A DNA stretch of 64,000 bases from Nostoc sp. 'Peltigera membranacea cyanobiont' N6 (GCF_002949735.1 NZ_CP026681.1:1364001-1428000), one strand, 5' to 3'; shown: positions 17,310 through 27,388, counted from the stretch's first letter. The notes: generated from the sequence alone by a model not told the origin. A program made the numbers and translations.

Positions 17310-17714
17310 TTTGCTTAAGCTGTGGTAACAATTGCATAAGCGTTTGCCACAAATAGATAAGCTTTGGTAACGAAACAACTGCATTGATAAGTTTTGCTTA
17401 AGCTGTGGTAACGATCGCATAAGTTTTGTCACAAATACATAAGCGTTCTGAACAAAATAACTTGTGTTGTGAACGAACGGACAAGTTTTCGTTACCAACG
17501 GATAAGCGTTTTGAACGAAACAACTTGTGTTGTGAACGAATGGACAAGTTTTTGTTGCCAACGGATAAGCATTTTGAACGAAACAACTTGTGTTCTTAAC
17601 GAATGGACAAGCTGTGGTAACGACAACAACTTTATTCTTAACGTCCGCTTCTGTGTTGGTAACAAATGGACAAGCTGCCGTTACCATGAGAACTTCATTT
17701 GTAAGTTCGCTGCT
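17310..17714. repeat. Degenerate tandem array, 21-bp period
   Basis: About 18 units, most of 21 bases, of the general form aacgaatggacaagttttng, with taac/aacg at unit borders and ataagcg or acaag in the centre. Some units contain the near-palindrome acaacttgtgttgt. Because 21 is seven codons, the array stays open in several frames on both strands (for example heptapeptides like CPFVHNT on the minus strand), but no ribosome site or conserved protein supports translation. Copies have drifted, so the array is older than the one at 57.3 kb. Confidence 0.8.
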
Positions 17715-17724
17715 GCAAAAGTAC

Positions 17725-18431
17725 TTAAATTATTCTTGTGAAGAGGATTTTCTTTAAGCTTTGCATTACACGAGTAGCAAGATTACGCTGATGACAAGCT
17801 TGATAGAAATCGGGGTAAGGCATATTCTGGGCGCAATTCCAGGTTAAATCGTAGCAGTCATTATCCAATTGCCAATAACCACTTAAAGCTTTAACTACCT
17901 CAAAGCGATGTTTATTATCCTGTAGAATTTTCTCTAAGCTTTCTGCTGCCTGCCAACGGGTGGAGTCATTCACAGTAGTTGATTGCAGCAGTTGCACTAA
18001 GGCTGCGATCGCAATATCATTGCCAGTGTCAATTTTCCCTAAGCTTTCTGCTATCTCTATATGGATATTGCCATCTATATCCGTTGATTGCAACATTTTC
18101 TCCAAGGCAGCGATCGCTTGTGGATTGCCAGTACCGATTTGTCCTAAGATAATTGCCGCCTACCAACGGGTAGGCTGATCCACATCTGGTGGTTGCAGCA
18201 GTTTCTCCAAAGCAGCGATCGCTGTCTCATTGCCAATGCCGGCTGCGGTTCATTTCCCTCTACAGCACTGGTGAGTAATGGCGATTTATTTTTCTGGCGG
18301 AGTAATCCGATTAACTTGCCACCTAGCGTCCATGTAGCATCACCAATATTTTCGCCGATTTTCTCCTGTGCTTTAGTCCAAAGCGTAGTTGCGATCGCAG
18401 TAGCAACAGCCGTCAGTGTTACAGTTATCAT
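17725..18431 (-). pseudogene. NACHT/HEAT-type protein, disrupted
   Basis: The start (ATG 18431) encodes a hydrophobic N-terminus and TLWTKAQEKIGENIGDATW, a region seen at the start of many cyanobacterial NACHT-type NTPases. The frame is lost by a one-base shift around 18235-18250. In the shifted frame come HEAT repeats (AIAALEKLLQ, RWQAAxxLGQIGTGN) but with TAG at 18160-18162 exactly where the next repeat has the CAG of RWQAAESL. The end, NCAQNMPYPDFYQACH, is like the C-terminal segment of such NACHT-HEAT proteins. No NTPase domain remains. Family naming is from memory of the pattern. Confidence 0.65.
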
Positions 18432-18582
18432 AAATTCACTACAAATTAAATTAAATAATACAAATAGTATTACGCAAAAGCTGGGCGATTATTACTGAAC
18501 ATAACCCAGCTTTTTAACCCGCACAGGGGGGTTTTGTCTGTATAGCCGTGATTTCTAATCGCCAAGGCACTATAAAATAAAC

Positions 18583-18609
18583 GGTGCGTTAGCCTTTGGC
18601 TAACGCACC
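18583..18609 (-). terminator. 12-bp hairpin after the CheA-like gene
   Basis: Arms ggtgcgttagcc (18583-18594) and ggctaacgcacc (18598-18609) with a 3-base loop. Read on the minus strand it is followed by GTTTATTTTAT. It lies just past the end of the chemotaxis operon and looks like its terminator. The same hairpin is common as a dispersed repeat in cyanobacteria (from memory). Confidence 0.6.
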
Positions 18610-18641
18610 CTACAAAATATATGAAATCTAATTATGAATTA

Positions 18642-21600
18642 TCAATTAGAAGCTGCCTTCTCTGCCACATTACGAATTATTTCCTCCAACGTTTGGAGTA
18701 ATTCTTGCTCGTTATAAGGTTTAGAAAAGTAAGCCCGCGCCCCCAATTGCATAGCTAGTTGTCGATGTTTATTGCTGCTACGAGAAGTCAACATCGCAAC
18801 TGGAATATTTTTTGTATCAACATCTGAATTTACCTTACCTAAAAAGCCATAACCATCAAGTCGAGGCATTTCAATATCACAAATTACCGCCTCAACTCTT
18901 AATCCACTATGGAGTTTTTCTAAAGCATCTTGACCATCTTTAGCTTGTTCTACTTGATAACCTCCCTTTTCCAGAGTCAGGGCTAAAAAGCGGCGAACAT
19001 TAATCGAGTCATCCACAATTAAAATTGTGCCTTTCTGCTTCACAGATGCTGCTGATATTTTATTTTCATCAAATATCAAGAATGGCGTTTTTAACCTTGC
19101 CGATGGTAATTGAATACCTTTAGGAGTCCGGCGATTTGTAGCAATCCAATACAGCAATTCATTAACATTAACTAGTGGCACTACTCGACCATCACCGAGA
19201 ATTGTGCAGTTGCTGAAGCCTTCCGGTAAAGGTATATTTCCCTCAACTTGGCGAATAGCAACCTCTTGTTCGCCCCAGCAACGGTCTATTTGAATTGCTA
19301 CTGGCTGATTATTCCCTTTGACTACTAACACGCTGTCAGCATTAATTGCTGCTGGAGTCTCTAATTCTGAGGTATCATAACGCAGACAATTAAACTCTAA
19401 ATAAGGAGTCAGGCGAATCAGTGGCAGCATAGTTCCTTGCCAATTTAGAACTTCGCTACCTGCCATTTGAAAAACTCGCTCGTTTTGGAGTAAGAATATT
19501 TCTGAAATGACATCTGTAGGAAATGCCAACAGCATTTTGTTGATTTCTACCAGCAGAACTCGGGCAACGGAAAGTGTAAATGGTACTGATAGGGTGAAGG
19601 TAGTACCAACTCCTGGTTCTGTATCAACTTTCACATCTCCTCGAATCAGTTTGAGGTTGTTACGAACTACATCCATACCGACACCGCGACCAGATAATGC
19701 TGTAACTTGCTCGGAGGTGGTAAAACCTGGTTCAAAAATTAGTGATAATAGTTCTTCATCACTAGCATTAGCGAGTAGAGAAGCATCTAATCCCATAGCG
19801 AGGGCGCGGGTGCGAATTTTCTCCAAAGAAATGCCCCAACCATCATCACGGATGGTAATCAGGGTACGATTACTGCGGTGACTGGCTGTAATTTCAATTA
19901 ATCCTTGTTCTGGTTTACCCAGAAGGCGGCGAGTGCCAGAATCTTCGATACCATGATCGAAAGCATTCCTTAAGAGATGCATTAAAGGTTCGTTTAATGT
20001 TTCTAAAATGCTGCGTTCAATTAATGTATTACCACCTTCAATTTTTAACTGGACATTTTTCCCATACTCTACATTTAAATCGCGCAAAGCTCTAGGAAAA
20101 CGTTCGGTTAAATCGGATAGCGGCCGCATTCTGATGTGATTTAACTTTGTCTGTAACTGTTTGGATGTTTTGTTAATTTTACGAGCAATTTGGTCTGTAT
20201 CATCTACACTGAGTTGCACATCAGTTGTAACTTCCTGTACCTGAACAATGGTTTCCATAACTTCCTGCGATCGCAGGTTTAAATCGTTATAACGATCCAT
20301 TTCTAAAGCATCAAATTCCCTCTCTGTACCTTGTGTTTGGTGTCCATTTTCAGCTTGCACTCCCACAGACGTAGCAGCTTGAGTAGAAATTTTGTCATAA
20401 GCTATACGTAAATCCTGGTTTTCCCGATCGAGAACTTGTACTCGCTGGTTCAGGTTACGAACGAGTTTGCGTAATCTTTCTAGTTGCGAGTTCAAGCCAT
20501 TTCGTTGAACAATCAGTTCGCCAAATAAATCATTAATTTGCTCTAGTTGTTTGCTGGGAACTCGGACGCTATTCTCAGGAATTTCCCGATCTTTAACAAC
20601 GCCATTTGATTCTCCTTTACCTTCGCTAGATTTGGCATCTGGAGAATTATTTTCTCTGGCAAATATGGGATTTTGTTCTGTAACATTGATAGCATTAACA
20701 TCATCGGCAAACTCTGCATCTACAAATGTAAAATTAGCAGCGATACCTGCACTAGGCTGCGCCAACGCTTCATCATTAGTCCAATTTTCTCTAATGTTTT
20801 CTGGCTGCCAAACAGATGTTGGCACGACTTCTGTATCGATGATATCTGTGTCTGCGGGGGGAAGTTGTGGTGTTACTTCTGCTGGTGGTAATAGTAGCTG
20901 GGATTGCGTATAACTACCAAAATCAAGTTCTGTAGGTAAGTTATCTAATTGATTTGTCAGCACCAAAGCTTGCGATCGCCGCCATGCTTGCAATGCTAAC
21001 TGGGCAATTTCGGGAATGCGATCGCTGCTAGCCGTTTCTAATTGCTGCGTTACTGACTCACAAAGCTTGCTAAAAGCTACCAACTGGAGCATTTCGCCCA
21101 AACCACCCAATTCCGCCGCCATAATCACAACTTCTTCATGCAATCCGGGCTGTTGGCTATCTGCCAATAAAGATTCTAGACGCTGCAAACACTCTTCTAC
21201 TTCTGTGGCAAATAGCAAGGGGATAACGTCTTGTCCATCCTCCGGGGATAACATGGACGAGGCATCCTCTGGGGTGGGGTCGCCTAAGCGATCGTGCAAC
21301 TCATCAAAAACTGGATAACAAAAGGTTGCTAACCACGCATCTTCAACAACATTTCCTTCTGCAAGCAATTCGACAATTTGACGCAGCCAATCAACTCCAG
21401 ATAGCAATAAACTTTGCAATTGGGTGTCAATTTCTAGAGAATTTTTTTTAGTTTTTAAAACTTTAAAGGAATCTTCCAAACGGTGAGATAAATGACTTAG
21501 CGATTTAAATCCCATCATCCCCGCACCACCTTTAATAGAATGAGCGGCGCGGAGTGCAGCATTGATTTTATCTAAATCGATGCGGTTACTAGTATCGATT

Positions 21601-21689
21601 TCTAGCAACACACCTTCTAACGTATTTAAGTAATCAGTTGCTTCTTCCAGAAACTGCATCTGGATTTCTAATTCTTTGTCTTGTAACAT
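18642..21689 (-). CDS. hmpE: CheA-like hybrid histidine kinase of the hmp/pil-type operon
   Basis: 1015 residues. Order: HPt domain (1-120) with phospho-acceptor His50 in RAAHSIKGGAGMMG; a variable acidic linker (about 150-370); dimerisation helices with coiled coil (380-510); HATPase (520-665) with NAFDHGIED, DDGWGIS and GRGVGMDV; CheW-like domain (670-800); and a C-terminal receiver (about 880-1005) with ILIVDDS and CDIEMPRLDG. It takes signals from the MCP through CheW and phosphorylates the CheY-like protein. Last gene of a five-gene minus-strand operon whose gene order matches hmpA-E of Nostoc punctiforme, required for hormogonium motility; pil/pix loci of unicellular cyanobacteria are alike, so the symbol is by order. 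Confidence 0.88.
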   Translation of the reverse strand: MLQDKELEIQMQFLEEATDYLNTLEGVLLEIDTSNRIDLDKINAALRAAHSIKGGAGMMGFKSLSHLSHRLEDSFKVLKTKKNSLEIDTQLQSLLLSGVDWLRQIVELLAEGNVVEDAWLATFCYPVFDELHDRLGDPTPEDASSMLSPEDGQDVIPLLFATEVEECLQRLESLLADSQQPGLHEEVVIMAAELGGLGEMLQLVAFSKLCESVTQQLETASSDRIPEIAQLALQAWRRSQALVLTNQLDNLPTELDFGSYTQSQLLLPPAEVTPQLPPADTDIIDTEVVPTSVWQPENIRENWTNDEALAQPSAGIAANFTFVDAEFADDVNAINVTEQNPIFARENNSPDAKSSEGKGESNGVVKDREIPENSVRVPSKQLEQINDLFGELIVQRNGLNSQLERLRKLVRNLNQRVQVLDRENQDLRIAYDKISTQAATSVGVQAENGHQTQGTEREFDALEMDRYNDLNLRSQEVMETIVQVQEVTTDVQLSVDDTDQIARKINKTSKQLQTKLNHIRMRPLSDLTERFPRALRDLNVEYGKNVQLKIEGGNTLIERSILETLNEPLMHLLRNAFDHGIEDSGTRRLLGKPEQGLIEITASHRSNRTLITIRDDGWGISLEKIRTRALAMGLDASLLANASDEELLSLIFEPGFTTSEQVTALSGRGVGMDVVRNNLKLIRGDVKVDTEPGVGTTFTLSVPFTLSVARVLLVEINKMLLAFPTDVISEIFLLQNERVFQMAGSEVLNWQGTMLPLIRLTPYLEFNCLRYDTSELETPAAINADSVLVVKGNNQPVAIQIDRCWGEQEVAIRQVEGNIPLPEGFSNCTILGDGRVVPLVNVNELLYWIATNRRTPKGIQLPSARLKTPFLIFDENKISAASVKQKGTILIVDDSINVRRFLALTLEKGGYQVEQAKDGQDALEKLHSGLRVEAVICDIEMPRLDGYGFLGKVNSDVDTKNIPVAMLTSRSSNKHRQLAMQLGARAYFSKPYNEQELLQTLEEIIRNVAEKAASN

Positions 21690-21699
21690 GGTTTTTGTC

Positions 21700-21828
21700 C
21701 TTAGTTATTGGTCATTGGTCATTAGTTATTAGTCATTAGCCATTAGTAAAAAGACAACAAACAAATAACAAAAGTCATTCATCATTGGTCACTAGCAAAG
21801 GACAAATGACAAATGACAAATGACAAAC
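21700..21828. repeat. STRR tracts between hmpD- and hmpE-like genes
   Basis: Heptamers ttggtca/ttagtca on the left, then caaatga copies on the right, giving an inverted arrangement over about 130 bases. They lie in the operon's internal gap. Confidence 0.8.
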
Positions 21829-24657
21829 TTAACTAACTTTGAAAGCCTCGACAGTCTCTTGCAACTGCTGGGAAATTTCCACAGTTTGTTGTAGAGATTG
21901 GGAAACTTGACGAGAAGAATCGCTGGTGCGTTGTGATATAGCAGCAATATCTTTCATCAATTGGCTAACACTTTGTGATGTTTCAACCTGAGATGCAGTT
22001 GCAGTGGAAATCGACTGCACCAAGGAGTCAATTTGAAGGGATACATCCAAAATTTCACTCAGACTTTGTTTAGCCTCCTCTACAATTCGAGTTCCTTCCA
22101 CTACTTGGGTAGTGCCTATTTCCATCGCCTGCACCACTTCACTGGTTTCTCGTTGGATATTTTCAACAATTTGTTCAATTTCTTGGGTTGCTGCGGCACT
22201 CCTGACTGCTAGTTCGCCGACTTCTTCCGCAACTACGGCAAAACCTTGACCTTCTTCACCCGCACGCGCTGCTTCAATACCAGCGTTAATGGCCAGTAAG
22301 TTAGTTTGAATGGCGATTTGGTTAATCAAGGAAACCACACGGGAAATTTGTTGCGAAGATTCTCCCAAACGTTTCACTTTCTTAGCAGTTTCACCCACAG
22401 TTTCCCGCAAAGACAGGATATTTTGGACTGTTAAATCCATTGCGTGTCCACTCTTGGTAGCGGTGTGCGCCGCATGATTGGCAACGAAAGCAGCTTTTTC
22501 GGCACTTTCGGCTACGGCTTTCATGGATTGGGTCATTTGGTCAACAGCATCGAGGGTGCGGTTGATTTCGGCAGCTTGGGTAAGTGCTTCCTCTGCTAAA
22601 TGGCGAATGGCTCCTTCGTTAGAGCCAATGGCAGTATTAACGTGGGTGGCAGCTTGTTGAACTTGGGTAACAATATCCCGGAGGCTTTCGACAATGGAGT
22701 TGAAAAAGTCGGCAACAGTGCCTATTTCTCCGGCTGTCACGTCTGCACGCACTGTCAAGTCGCCTCTGGCTGCACCTTCTACATCGTTGAGTAGTTCTAA
22801 AAGTTGCTGTTGCAGTGTTTCTTTTTGGTGCCGTTCATCGTCAGAATCGGTGACTGCGACATTTCTAACTTGTTCTATCTCTTCTAACAACTTGGCTTGT
22901 TCTAAGGCGTAACCGACTTGAGTTGCTATCTGTTGAAACAAGTCAATTTCCGGTTGTTGCCAAACACGCACAGTTTCGCAATGGTGAGCAATTAATAAGC
23001 CTAAAAGTTGCTCTTGGACAAGAATTGGTACGACCAAATTACCTTTGACAGCAAATTTTTCTAAAAATTGAATGTAACCGTTGGCATTTTTCAGGCTTTG
23101 GTCTTGATGAATATTGGCAATTGCTTGCACCTGTCCATCATGAGAAGTTTCTAGATAACGTTCCCGAAAATAAGGCTCGTCGATTTTCACTCCAAGCATT
23201 TCTGGCCAATTACCAGTTACCGATTCCGCAACAACAACACCATCCCGCTTATCTGGATTCAGACTATAAATGATTACTCGGTCTGTTTTTAGCACTTGCT
23301 GAACTTCTTTCACTACTGCGTGAAAAATATCTTCAGTTTTGAGACTTTTCCGAATTCGTAGGGTAATATCTGCTAGTAATTTTGCCCCTTCAATATCTAC
23401 TTCTTGTTCCTTAACTAAAACCTGCAATTGTTCGGCCATAAGGTTGATGTTTGCACTCAATACCCCTAATTCGTCTTCACTTTCGATTTCCACACGGGTA
23501 TTGAATTTACCTTGACCAAGCTTTGCTAATGCCGCAGTTGCAGTGATAATTGGCAGTGTAGTCAGTTTAGCTAACCGAGATGCGATCGCACCCACAATCA
23601 ATGCTGTCACTGCTGTACCGATGGCTATAGTCCACAATAACTGTCTTTGCGGCTCAAATACAATTGCTGTATCTGTGGATAAAAGTACTTGCCAGTTTAA
23701 ATCTGGTAAGCCGTCTAGCCTACTGGCTGGTACGTAGCTGACTAATTCTGGTTTTTTGTCAGTTTTGGAAACATCTATAAAACTATCTACCTTATTTGCT
23801 GCCAGCAGTTTAGGTAAATTAGAATACTCTGCTTTTGCTTCTTTCCCCAATAATTCCTTTTGGGGACTCAAGAAAACTGTTCCTGAAGCATCGAGCAAAT
23901 AGTATTGTTGTCCATTGGCTACGTAGTTCTTGATGACTTCCTCTAAAGATTTTACGGGCATCCGCGCTCTGACCACACCAATGGTTTGGCCCGTCCTTGT
24001 CTCTTTCACAGGTGCAGCTATATAAATATTCACTACACCAGTGTTTTTTGCTGCTTCCGGTTTACTGATGACAGGAGTATCTTTTTGTAAAGCGTCTTGA
24101 AAGTAGGTAAGGTCTTTTTGGTTATCCAAAGGTTCGCCTGTGGATTGGACAATCAAGTTACCTTGACGATCGAAAACAGCAACGCTGTCATAAGCTTTGT
24201 AGGCTTCGACAACTCGATCTAGGACTGCTTGCTTTTGCTGAGTGGTGATATTTACACTAGCTTGGGGACTTGTCAAAAAAAGCAAACTTGATATGACCTG
24301 AATATCACTGTAGCGTCCCAACATAAAACGGTTAACTTTATCACTTAAACCAGTGGCTTCAGCTTGTTGAGACTGGGTAATTTGCTTAGTAATGGACTTA
24401 TTGGCAAAAGTAAAAGCGATCGCACCAATACCCAATACTGGTATTGTACCGATTGCGATCGCTAAAATAGTCGCTTTCTTAGCCAATCCAAGTTTTGTAA
24501 AAGAGGCAAAAGCTTGATTTAGCGAAGAATTATTAGCCGTTCCACTACTATTTTTAGTTGGCAATTTTATGGCACTACCAGTTATTTTTTGGGATGAAAT
24601 CAGTGATGCTCGATTTTGAGCGCTACTACCTTGATTTCCGTTGGTTTTATTAAACAT
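21829..24657 (-). CDS. hmpD: Methyl-accepting chemotaxis protein with Cache and GAF domains
   Basis: 942 residues. A cytoplasmic Ser/Asn-rich head, membrane helix near 62-88 (ATILAIAIGTIPVLGIGAIAF), a large double-Cache-like periplasmic sensor (90-335, with YYLLDASGTVFLSP), a second membrane helix near 340-362, HAMP (365-415), GAF (430-590), a further HAMP-like stretch, and the MCP signalling hairpin (about 690-940) with the highly conserved tip NQIAIQTNLLAINAGIEAAR. The GAF lacks an obvious chromophore Cys, so a bilin photoreceptor role is not evident. It passes signals to CheA through CheW. Confidence 0.9.
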   Translation of the reverse strand: MFNKTNGNQGSSAQNRASLISSQKITGSAIKLPTKNSSGTANNSSLNQAFASFTKLGLAKKATILAIAIGTIPVLGIGAIAFTFANKSITKQITQSQQAEATGLSDKVNRFMLGRYSDIQVISSLLFLTSPQASVNITTQQKQAVLDRVVEAYKAYDSVAVFDRQGNLIVQSTGEPLDNQKDLTYFQDALQKDTPVISKPEAAKNTGVVNIYIAAPVKETRTGQTIGVVRARMPVKSLEEVIKNYVANGQQYYLLDASGTVFLSPQKELLGKEAKAEYSNLPKLLAANKVDSFIDVSKTDKKPELVSYVPASRLDGLPDLNWQVLLSTDTAIVFEPQRQLLWTIAIGTAVTALIVGAIASRLAKLTTLPIITATAALAKLGQGKFNTRVEIESEDELGVLSANINLMAEQLQVLVKEQEVDIEGAKLLADITLRIRKSLKTEDIFHAVVKEVQQVLKTDRVIIYSLNPDKRDGVVVAESVTGNWPEMLGVKIDEPYFRERYLETSHDGQVQAIANIHQDQSLKNANGYIQFLEKFAVKGNLVVPILVQEQLLGLLIAHHCETVRVWQQPEIDLFQQIATQVGYALEQAKLLEEIEQVRNVAVTDSDDERHQKETLQQQLLELLNDVEGAARGDLTVRADVTAGEIGTVADFFNSIVESLRDIVTQVQQAATHVNTAIGSNEGAIRHLAEEALTQAAEINRTLDAVDQMTQSMKAVAESAEKAAFVANHAAHTATKSGHAMDLTVQNILSLRETVGETAKKVKRLGESSQQISRVVSLINQIAIQTNLLAINAGIEAARAGEEGQGFAVVAEEVGELAVRSAAATQEIEQIVENIQRETSEVVQAMEIGTTQVVEGTRIVEEAKQSLSEILDVSLQIDSLVQSISTATASQVETSQSVSQLMKDIAAISQRTSDSSRQVSQSLQQTVEISQQLQETVEAFKVS

Positions 24658-24713
24658 AAAAATAGTTATCCTAACTATGTGAATAAGAACACTAAAATTT
24701 TTAGTAGTACACC

Positions 24714-25211
24714 CTACTCACTGCGGAGAATAGAAGATTGCCCAATTGCCTGTGCATCTAATACCAGCAATATTTCTTCTTGTTGGACAACACAGCCACA
24801 TAAATAAGGAACTAAACTGGATGCCACTTGTCCTATAGGTGATTGAATATCATCAGGAATGAACTTAGTGGTACCTTTTATTTCTTGCACAACTAAACCT
24901 AGCACCAATGATTCCACTTGAATAACGATCGCACTGTACTGCCGCAGTCGATAATCAAGAGATTCTAAATTGAGCATTCTTGGCAAATCAACTACCCAAA
25001 TTATCCGACTCCGCCAATTCATTAATCCTAATATGCAGGTGGGCATATTAGGCATTGGGGTTACAGATTCAATAGGCACAAGAATTGCTTCTTGCGTATG
25101 CTTCATTGATAAAACCGCAGCAGTCTGTTGATTTAGCTGAAACTTTAGATAACCGTCTGCTAAATTATTTTGAGTTGGTTTTAAAGGAAGTGTAATGTTT
25201 GTACTAGTCAT
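24714..25211 (-). CDS. hmpC: CheW-like adaptor protein
   Basis: 165 residues forming one CheW domain: FQLNQQTAAVLSMKHTQEAI, PNMPTCILGLMNWRSRIIWVVDL (the typical VLGLVNLRGxIIPVIDL strand pair), and AIVIQVESLVLGLVVQEI. It couples receptor and kinase in the signalling array. It ends 56 bases before the MCP gene and starts 4 bases after the CheY-like gene. Confidence 0.9.
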   Translation of the reverse strand: MTSTNITLPLKPTQNNLADGYLKFQLNQQTAAVLSMKHTQEAILVPIESVTPMPNMPTCILGLMNWRSRIIWVVDLPRMLNLESLDYRLRQYSAIVIQVESLVLGLVVQEIKGTTKFIPDDIQSPIGQVASSLVPYLCGCVVQQEEILLVLDAQAIGQSSILRSE

Positions 25212-25215
25212 TGAT

Positions 25216-25593
25216 TCAAATTACCACTGATTTAATAGTACGTAGCAGATGTTCGCGAGTATAAGGTTTAGTTATGTAGGCATCTGCGCCTTGTCTCATC
25301 GCCCATAAACGGTCAATTTCTTGATTTTTGGAACTACAAATCACAATCGGCACTTTTGAAGTAATCGGATTTCTTCTCAAAGAACGACACAACTCAAATC
25401 CGCTCATTTCTGGCATTACTACATCAGTAACGATCGCATCTGGTTTTTCTAACACAGCTTTTTCTAAACCCTCTTTTGCACCACTTGCTTTAATTACGTT
25501 GTAACCACTCTCTTTGAGATAATGGCTCATTAATTCCAATTCACTGGGAGAATCTTCTACAATCAGAATTGTGCCAATTAAAGTCAGACTCAC
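25216..25593 (-). CDS. hmpB: CheY-like single-domain response regulator
   Basis: 125 residues from a GTG at 25593, preceded at correct spacing by aggagat; a longer reading from TTG 25611 would place the ribosome site inside the gene. It is a single receiver domain: ILIVEDSPSE (acidic pocket), phospho-acceptor Asp in VTDVVMPEMSG, the Ser/Thr switch ICSSKN, and Lys in YITKPYT. It should be the diffusible output of the CheA-like kinase. Confidence 0.88.
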   Translation of the reverse strand: MSLTLIGTILIVEDSPSELELMSHYLKESGYNVIKASGAKEGLEKAVLEKPDAIVTDVVMPEMSGFELCRSLRRNPITSKVPIVICSSKNQEIDRLWAMRQGADAYITKPYTREHLLRTIKSVVI

Positions 25594-25659
25594 TATTAAA
25601 TCTCCTAACAAATAACTTAAGGCGATTAAATTTGGTTATAGTTATTGGTTGTTAATAAA

Positions 25660-26727
25660 TTAACCAAGATGTTTAAAAACCATTTTTAGCAATTCTGATT
25701 GTGTAAAAGGCTTAGTCAAATATCCTGACGATCTGACCATTTTTGCCTTTGCCCTGTCGATAAATCCTGTTCTACCAGTCACCATAATGATAGGTGTATG
25801 TTTAAAAGCTGAATGTTTTCGTAATAATGAACATAGCTCATAACCATCTAAACTCGGCATCTCAACATCTAGCAAAATCAGATCGGGCTTACTCCGAAGA
25901 ATTTGCATTAAAGCCTTCACAGGATCGTTGATAGTTACAACTGAAAATGTGTTTTCATCCAAAAAGTGTTTGATGGAATTCAAAACTGTTTGGCTATCAT
26001 CGATGCAGGCAATTGTATATAGTTTTTTGCCAACAGTTGGCTGAGTAGTTTTATTATTTTCAGGAATATCAAAATTGATTGGTATCGGCAACTTTTGCCC
26101 AAGTTTTATTTGTAGTTGTGGCTGAACTTGAGACGGTTGTATTTTAGACAAAACTTGGGAACTCCCACCAGCCGGAATTGATGACTGGATATTTTGCCGA
26201 TTTCGTAATTGCTTTTGACAGTATTCAACAAGTAACCGCAAATCCAGGCGGCAGAACTTTGGTAGTTCATCCAAAGAGCTTTCCGGGCTGAATTCATAGC
26301 TACCTTCTTTTAAGCATAAAAATGATTCCAGTACTTCTTTTGCTAATTCATCTATCAGGCTTGCTGCTTGTACAGAAGTAATATAGTCCTGATTTACTAA
26401 CCAACAAATAGCTTGGTAATCCGCATTGGGTATTGATTGATGTTCATTCTTTGTCTCAAACATCAGCCGCATCTGCACGCGAGTGGCGCTGTTGAGAGCG
26501 GGGATTTGCTGGCTTAAGCGTCGCAAGTGGCTGTCAAGCCGCTCAAACAGTTTATCTGAATAGGAGGCATAAGTAAGTTTACCGTCCTCTAGATAAATTG
26601 ACCAAGAAACTATTCCAGTAAATATGCTTAAGCACCCTGTAGCACGCCGACTGGTTAATTGTGCCAACAGAGATAGCGGATGTAGTTTCTGGAACAACCT
26701 GTAGCTACCTATAGGAGTTGTGCTCAT
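25660..26727 (-). CDS. hmpA: PatA-type response regulator (PATAN-REC)
   Basis: 355 residues. The N-terminus (10-185) is a PATAN-type domain (LSLLAQLTSRRATGCLSI, SWSIYLEDGKLTYASYSDK), as in PatA and PixG. After a Gln/Pro linker, a receiver (238-353) shows ACIDDS, LLDVEMPSLDG and TKPFTQSE. PATAN regulators control phototaxis and, for PatA, heterocyst pattern. First gene of the operon; the 660-base gap upstream should hold its promoter. Confidence 0.88.
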   Translation of the reverse strand: MSTTPIGSYRLFQKLHPLSLLAQLTSRRATGCLSIFTGIVSWSIYLEDGKLTYASYSDKLFERLDSHLRRLSQQIPALNSATRVQMRLMFETKNEHQSIPNADYQAICWLVNQDYITSVQAASLIDELAKEVLESFLCLKEGSYEFSPESSLDELPKFCRLDLRLLVEYCQKQLRNRQNIQSSIPAGGSSQVLSKIQPSQVQPQLQIKLGQKLPIPINFDIPENNKTTQPTVGKKLYTIACIDDSQTVLNSIKHFLDENTFSVVTINDPVKALMQILRSKPDLILLDVEMPSLDGYELCSLLRKHSAFKHTPIIMVTGRTGFIDRAKAKMVRSSGYLTKPFTQSELLKMVFKHLG

Positions 26728-27388
26728 TTTGCTTTTACTTCAGCTAAATTCGATCCGTGTAAACTAAATTCGTATAGAGTTATTCCACAATTAAAATCAA
26801 GTAAAAAGCATCAAACTTTTGTATGTTAAAGTACATCAGTTTATATTTAGGGTTTGTGGTGAAACTCAACGAAAATAGCGTTCTTTTCAAACGATCAAAT
26901 CTCAGCAAATTCGTAAATTCTTATTAATTTACTTCCTGTTACTGAGATTTACAGACATCTTTGGAGAATAAGACATAGAAATGTCAAGACTAGATGAAGC
27001 CACTTTCCATTGAGTAACCCCAATCTGACCACAGGAATAATACTGATTTTCTTAAATCAATATATTTGAACTTCTGTATTTACACTTAAAAAAATCCAGT
27101 CTTTAAGCATATAAGTACTAAATAAAGCCACTCTTCATTAAGCAACCCTGTTGTGACTACAGGGATAATACTGATTTTTTTGAAAAAAATAAAACACAAT
27201 TCAGAGGAAATAATAACTAGATCGGCCAAAGGTATGAAATTAACCAAGTCTCCAGGTGAATTTTTCTGGTTGTCCAAAAAATTTGCGCGATCGCCAGTTT
27301 ATTCGTACTGTGGATGTAGTGTTAGTGCGCTGATTAAGCATTAGGATGTATAATTTCTAAATGCTTCGTGTCTTTATTTACTGGCTTT
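26728..27388. other. Intergenic region with a duplicated 58-base segment
   Basis: This 661-base region lies between the divergent chemotaxis operon and a HAD gene. 26994-27051 and 27120-27178 are imperfect direct copies (aagccact...ttcatt...aaccc...acaggataatactgattttt pattern) 126 bases apart. No gene is recognisable. Confidence 0.6.

Noticed and set aside
17196..17687. 163-codon minus-strand frame with heptapeptide repeats
   Set aside because: All frames are open because the array period is 21; no ribosome site at the ATG and the C-terminal part is unrelated sequence.
17310..17714. CRISPR array
   Set aside because: Units are contiguous 21-mers without unique spacers, and no cas gene is in the window.
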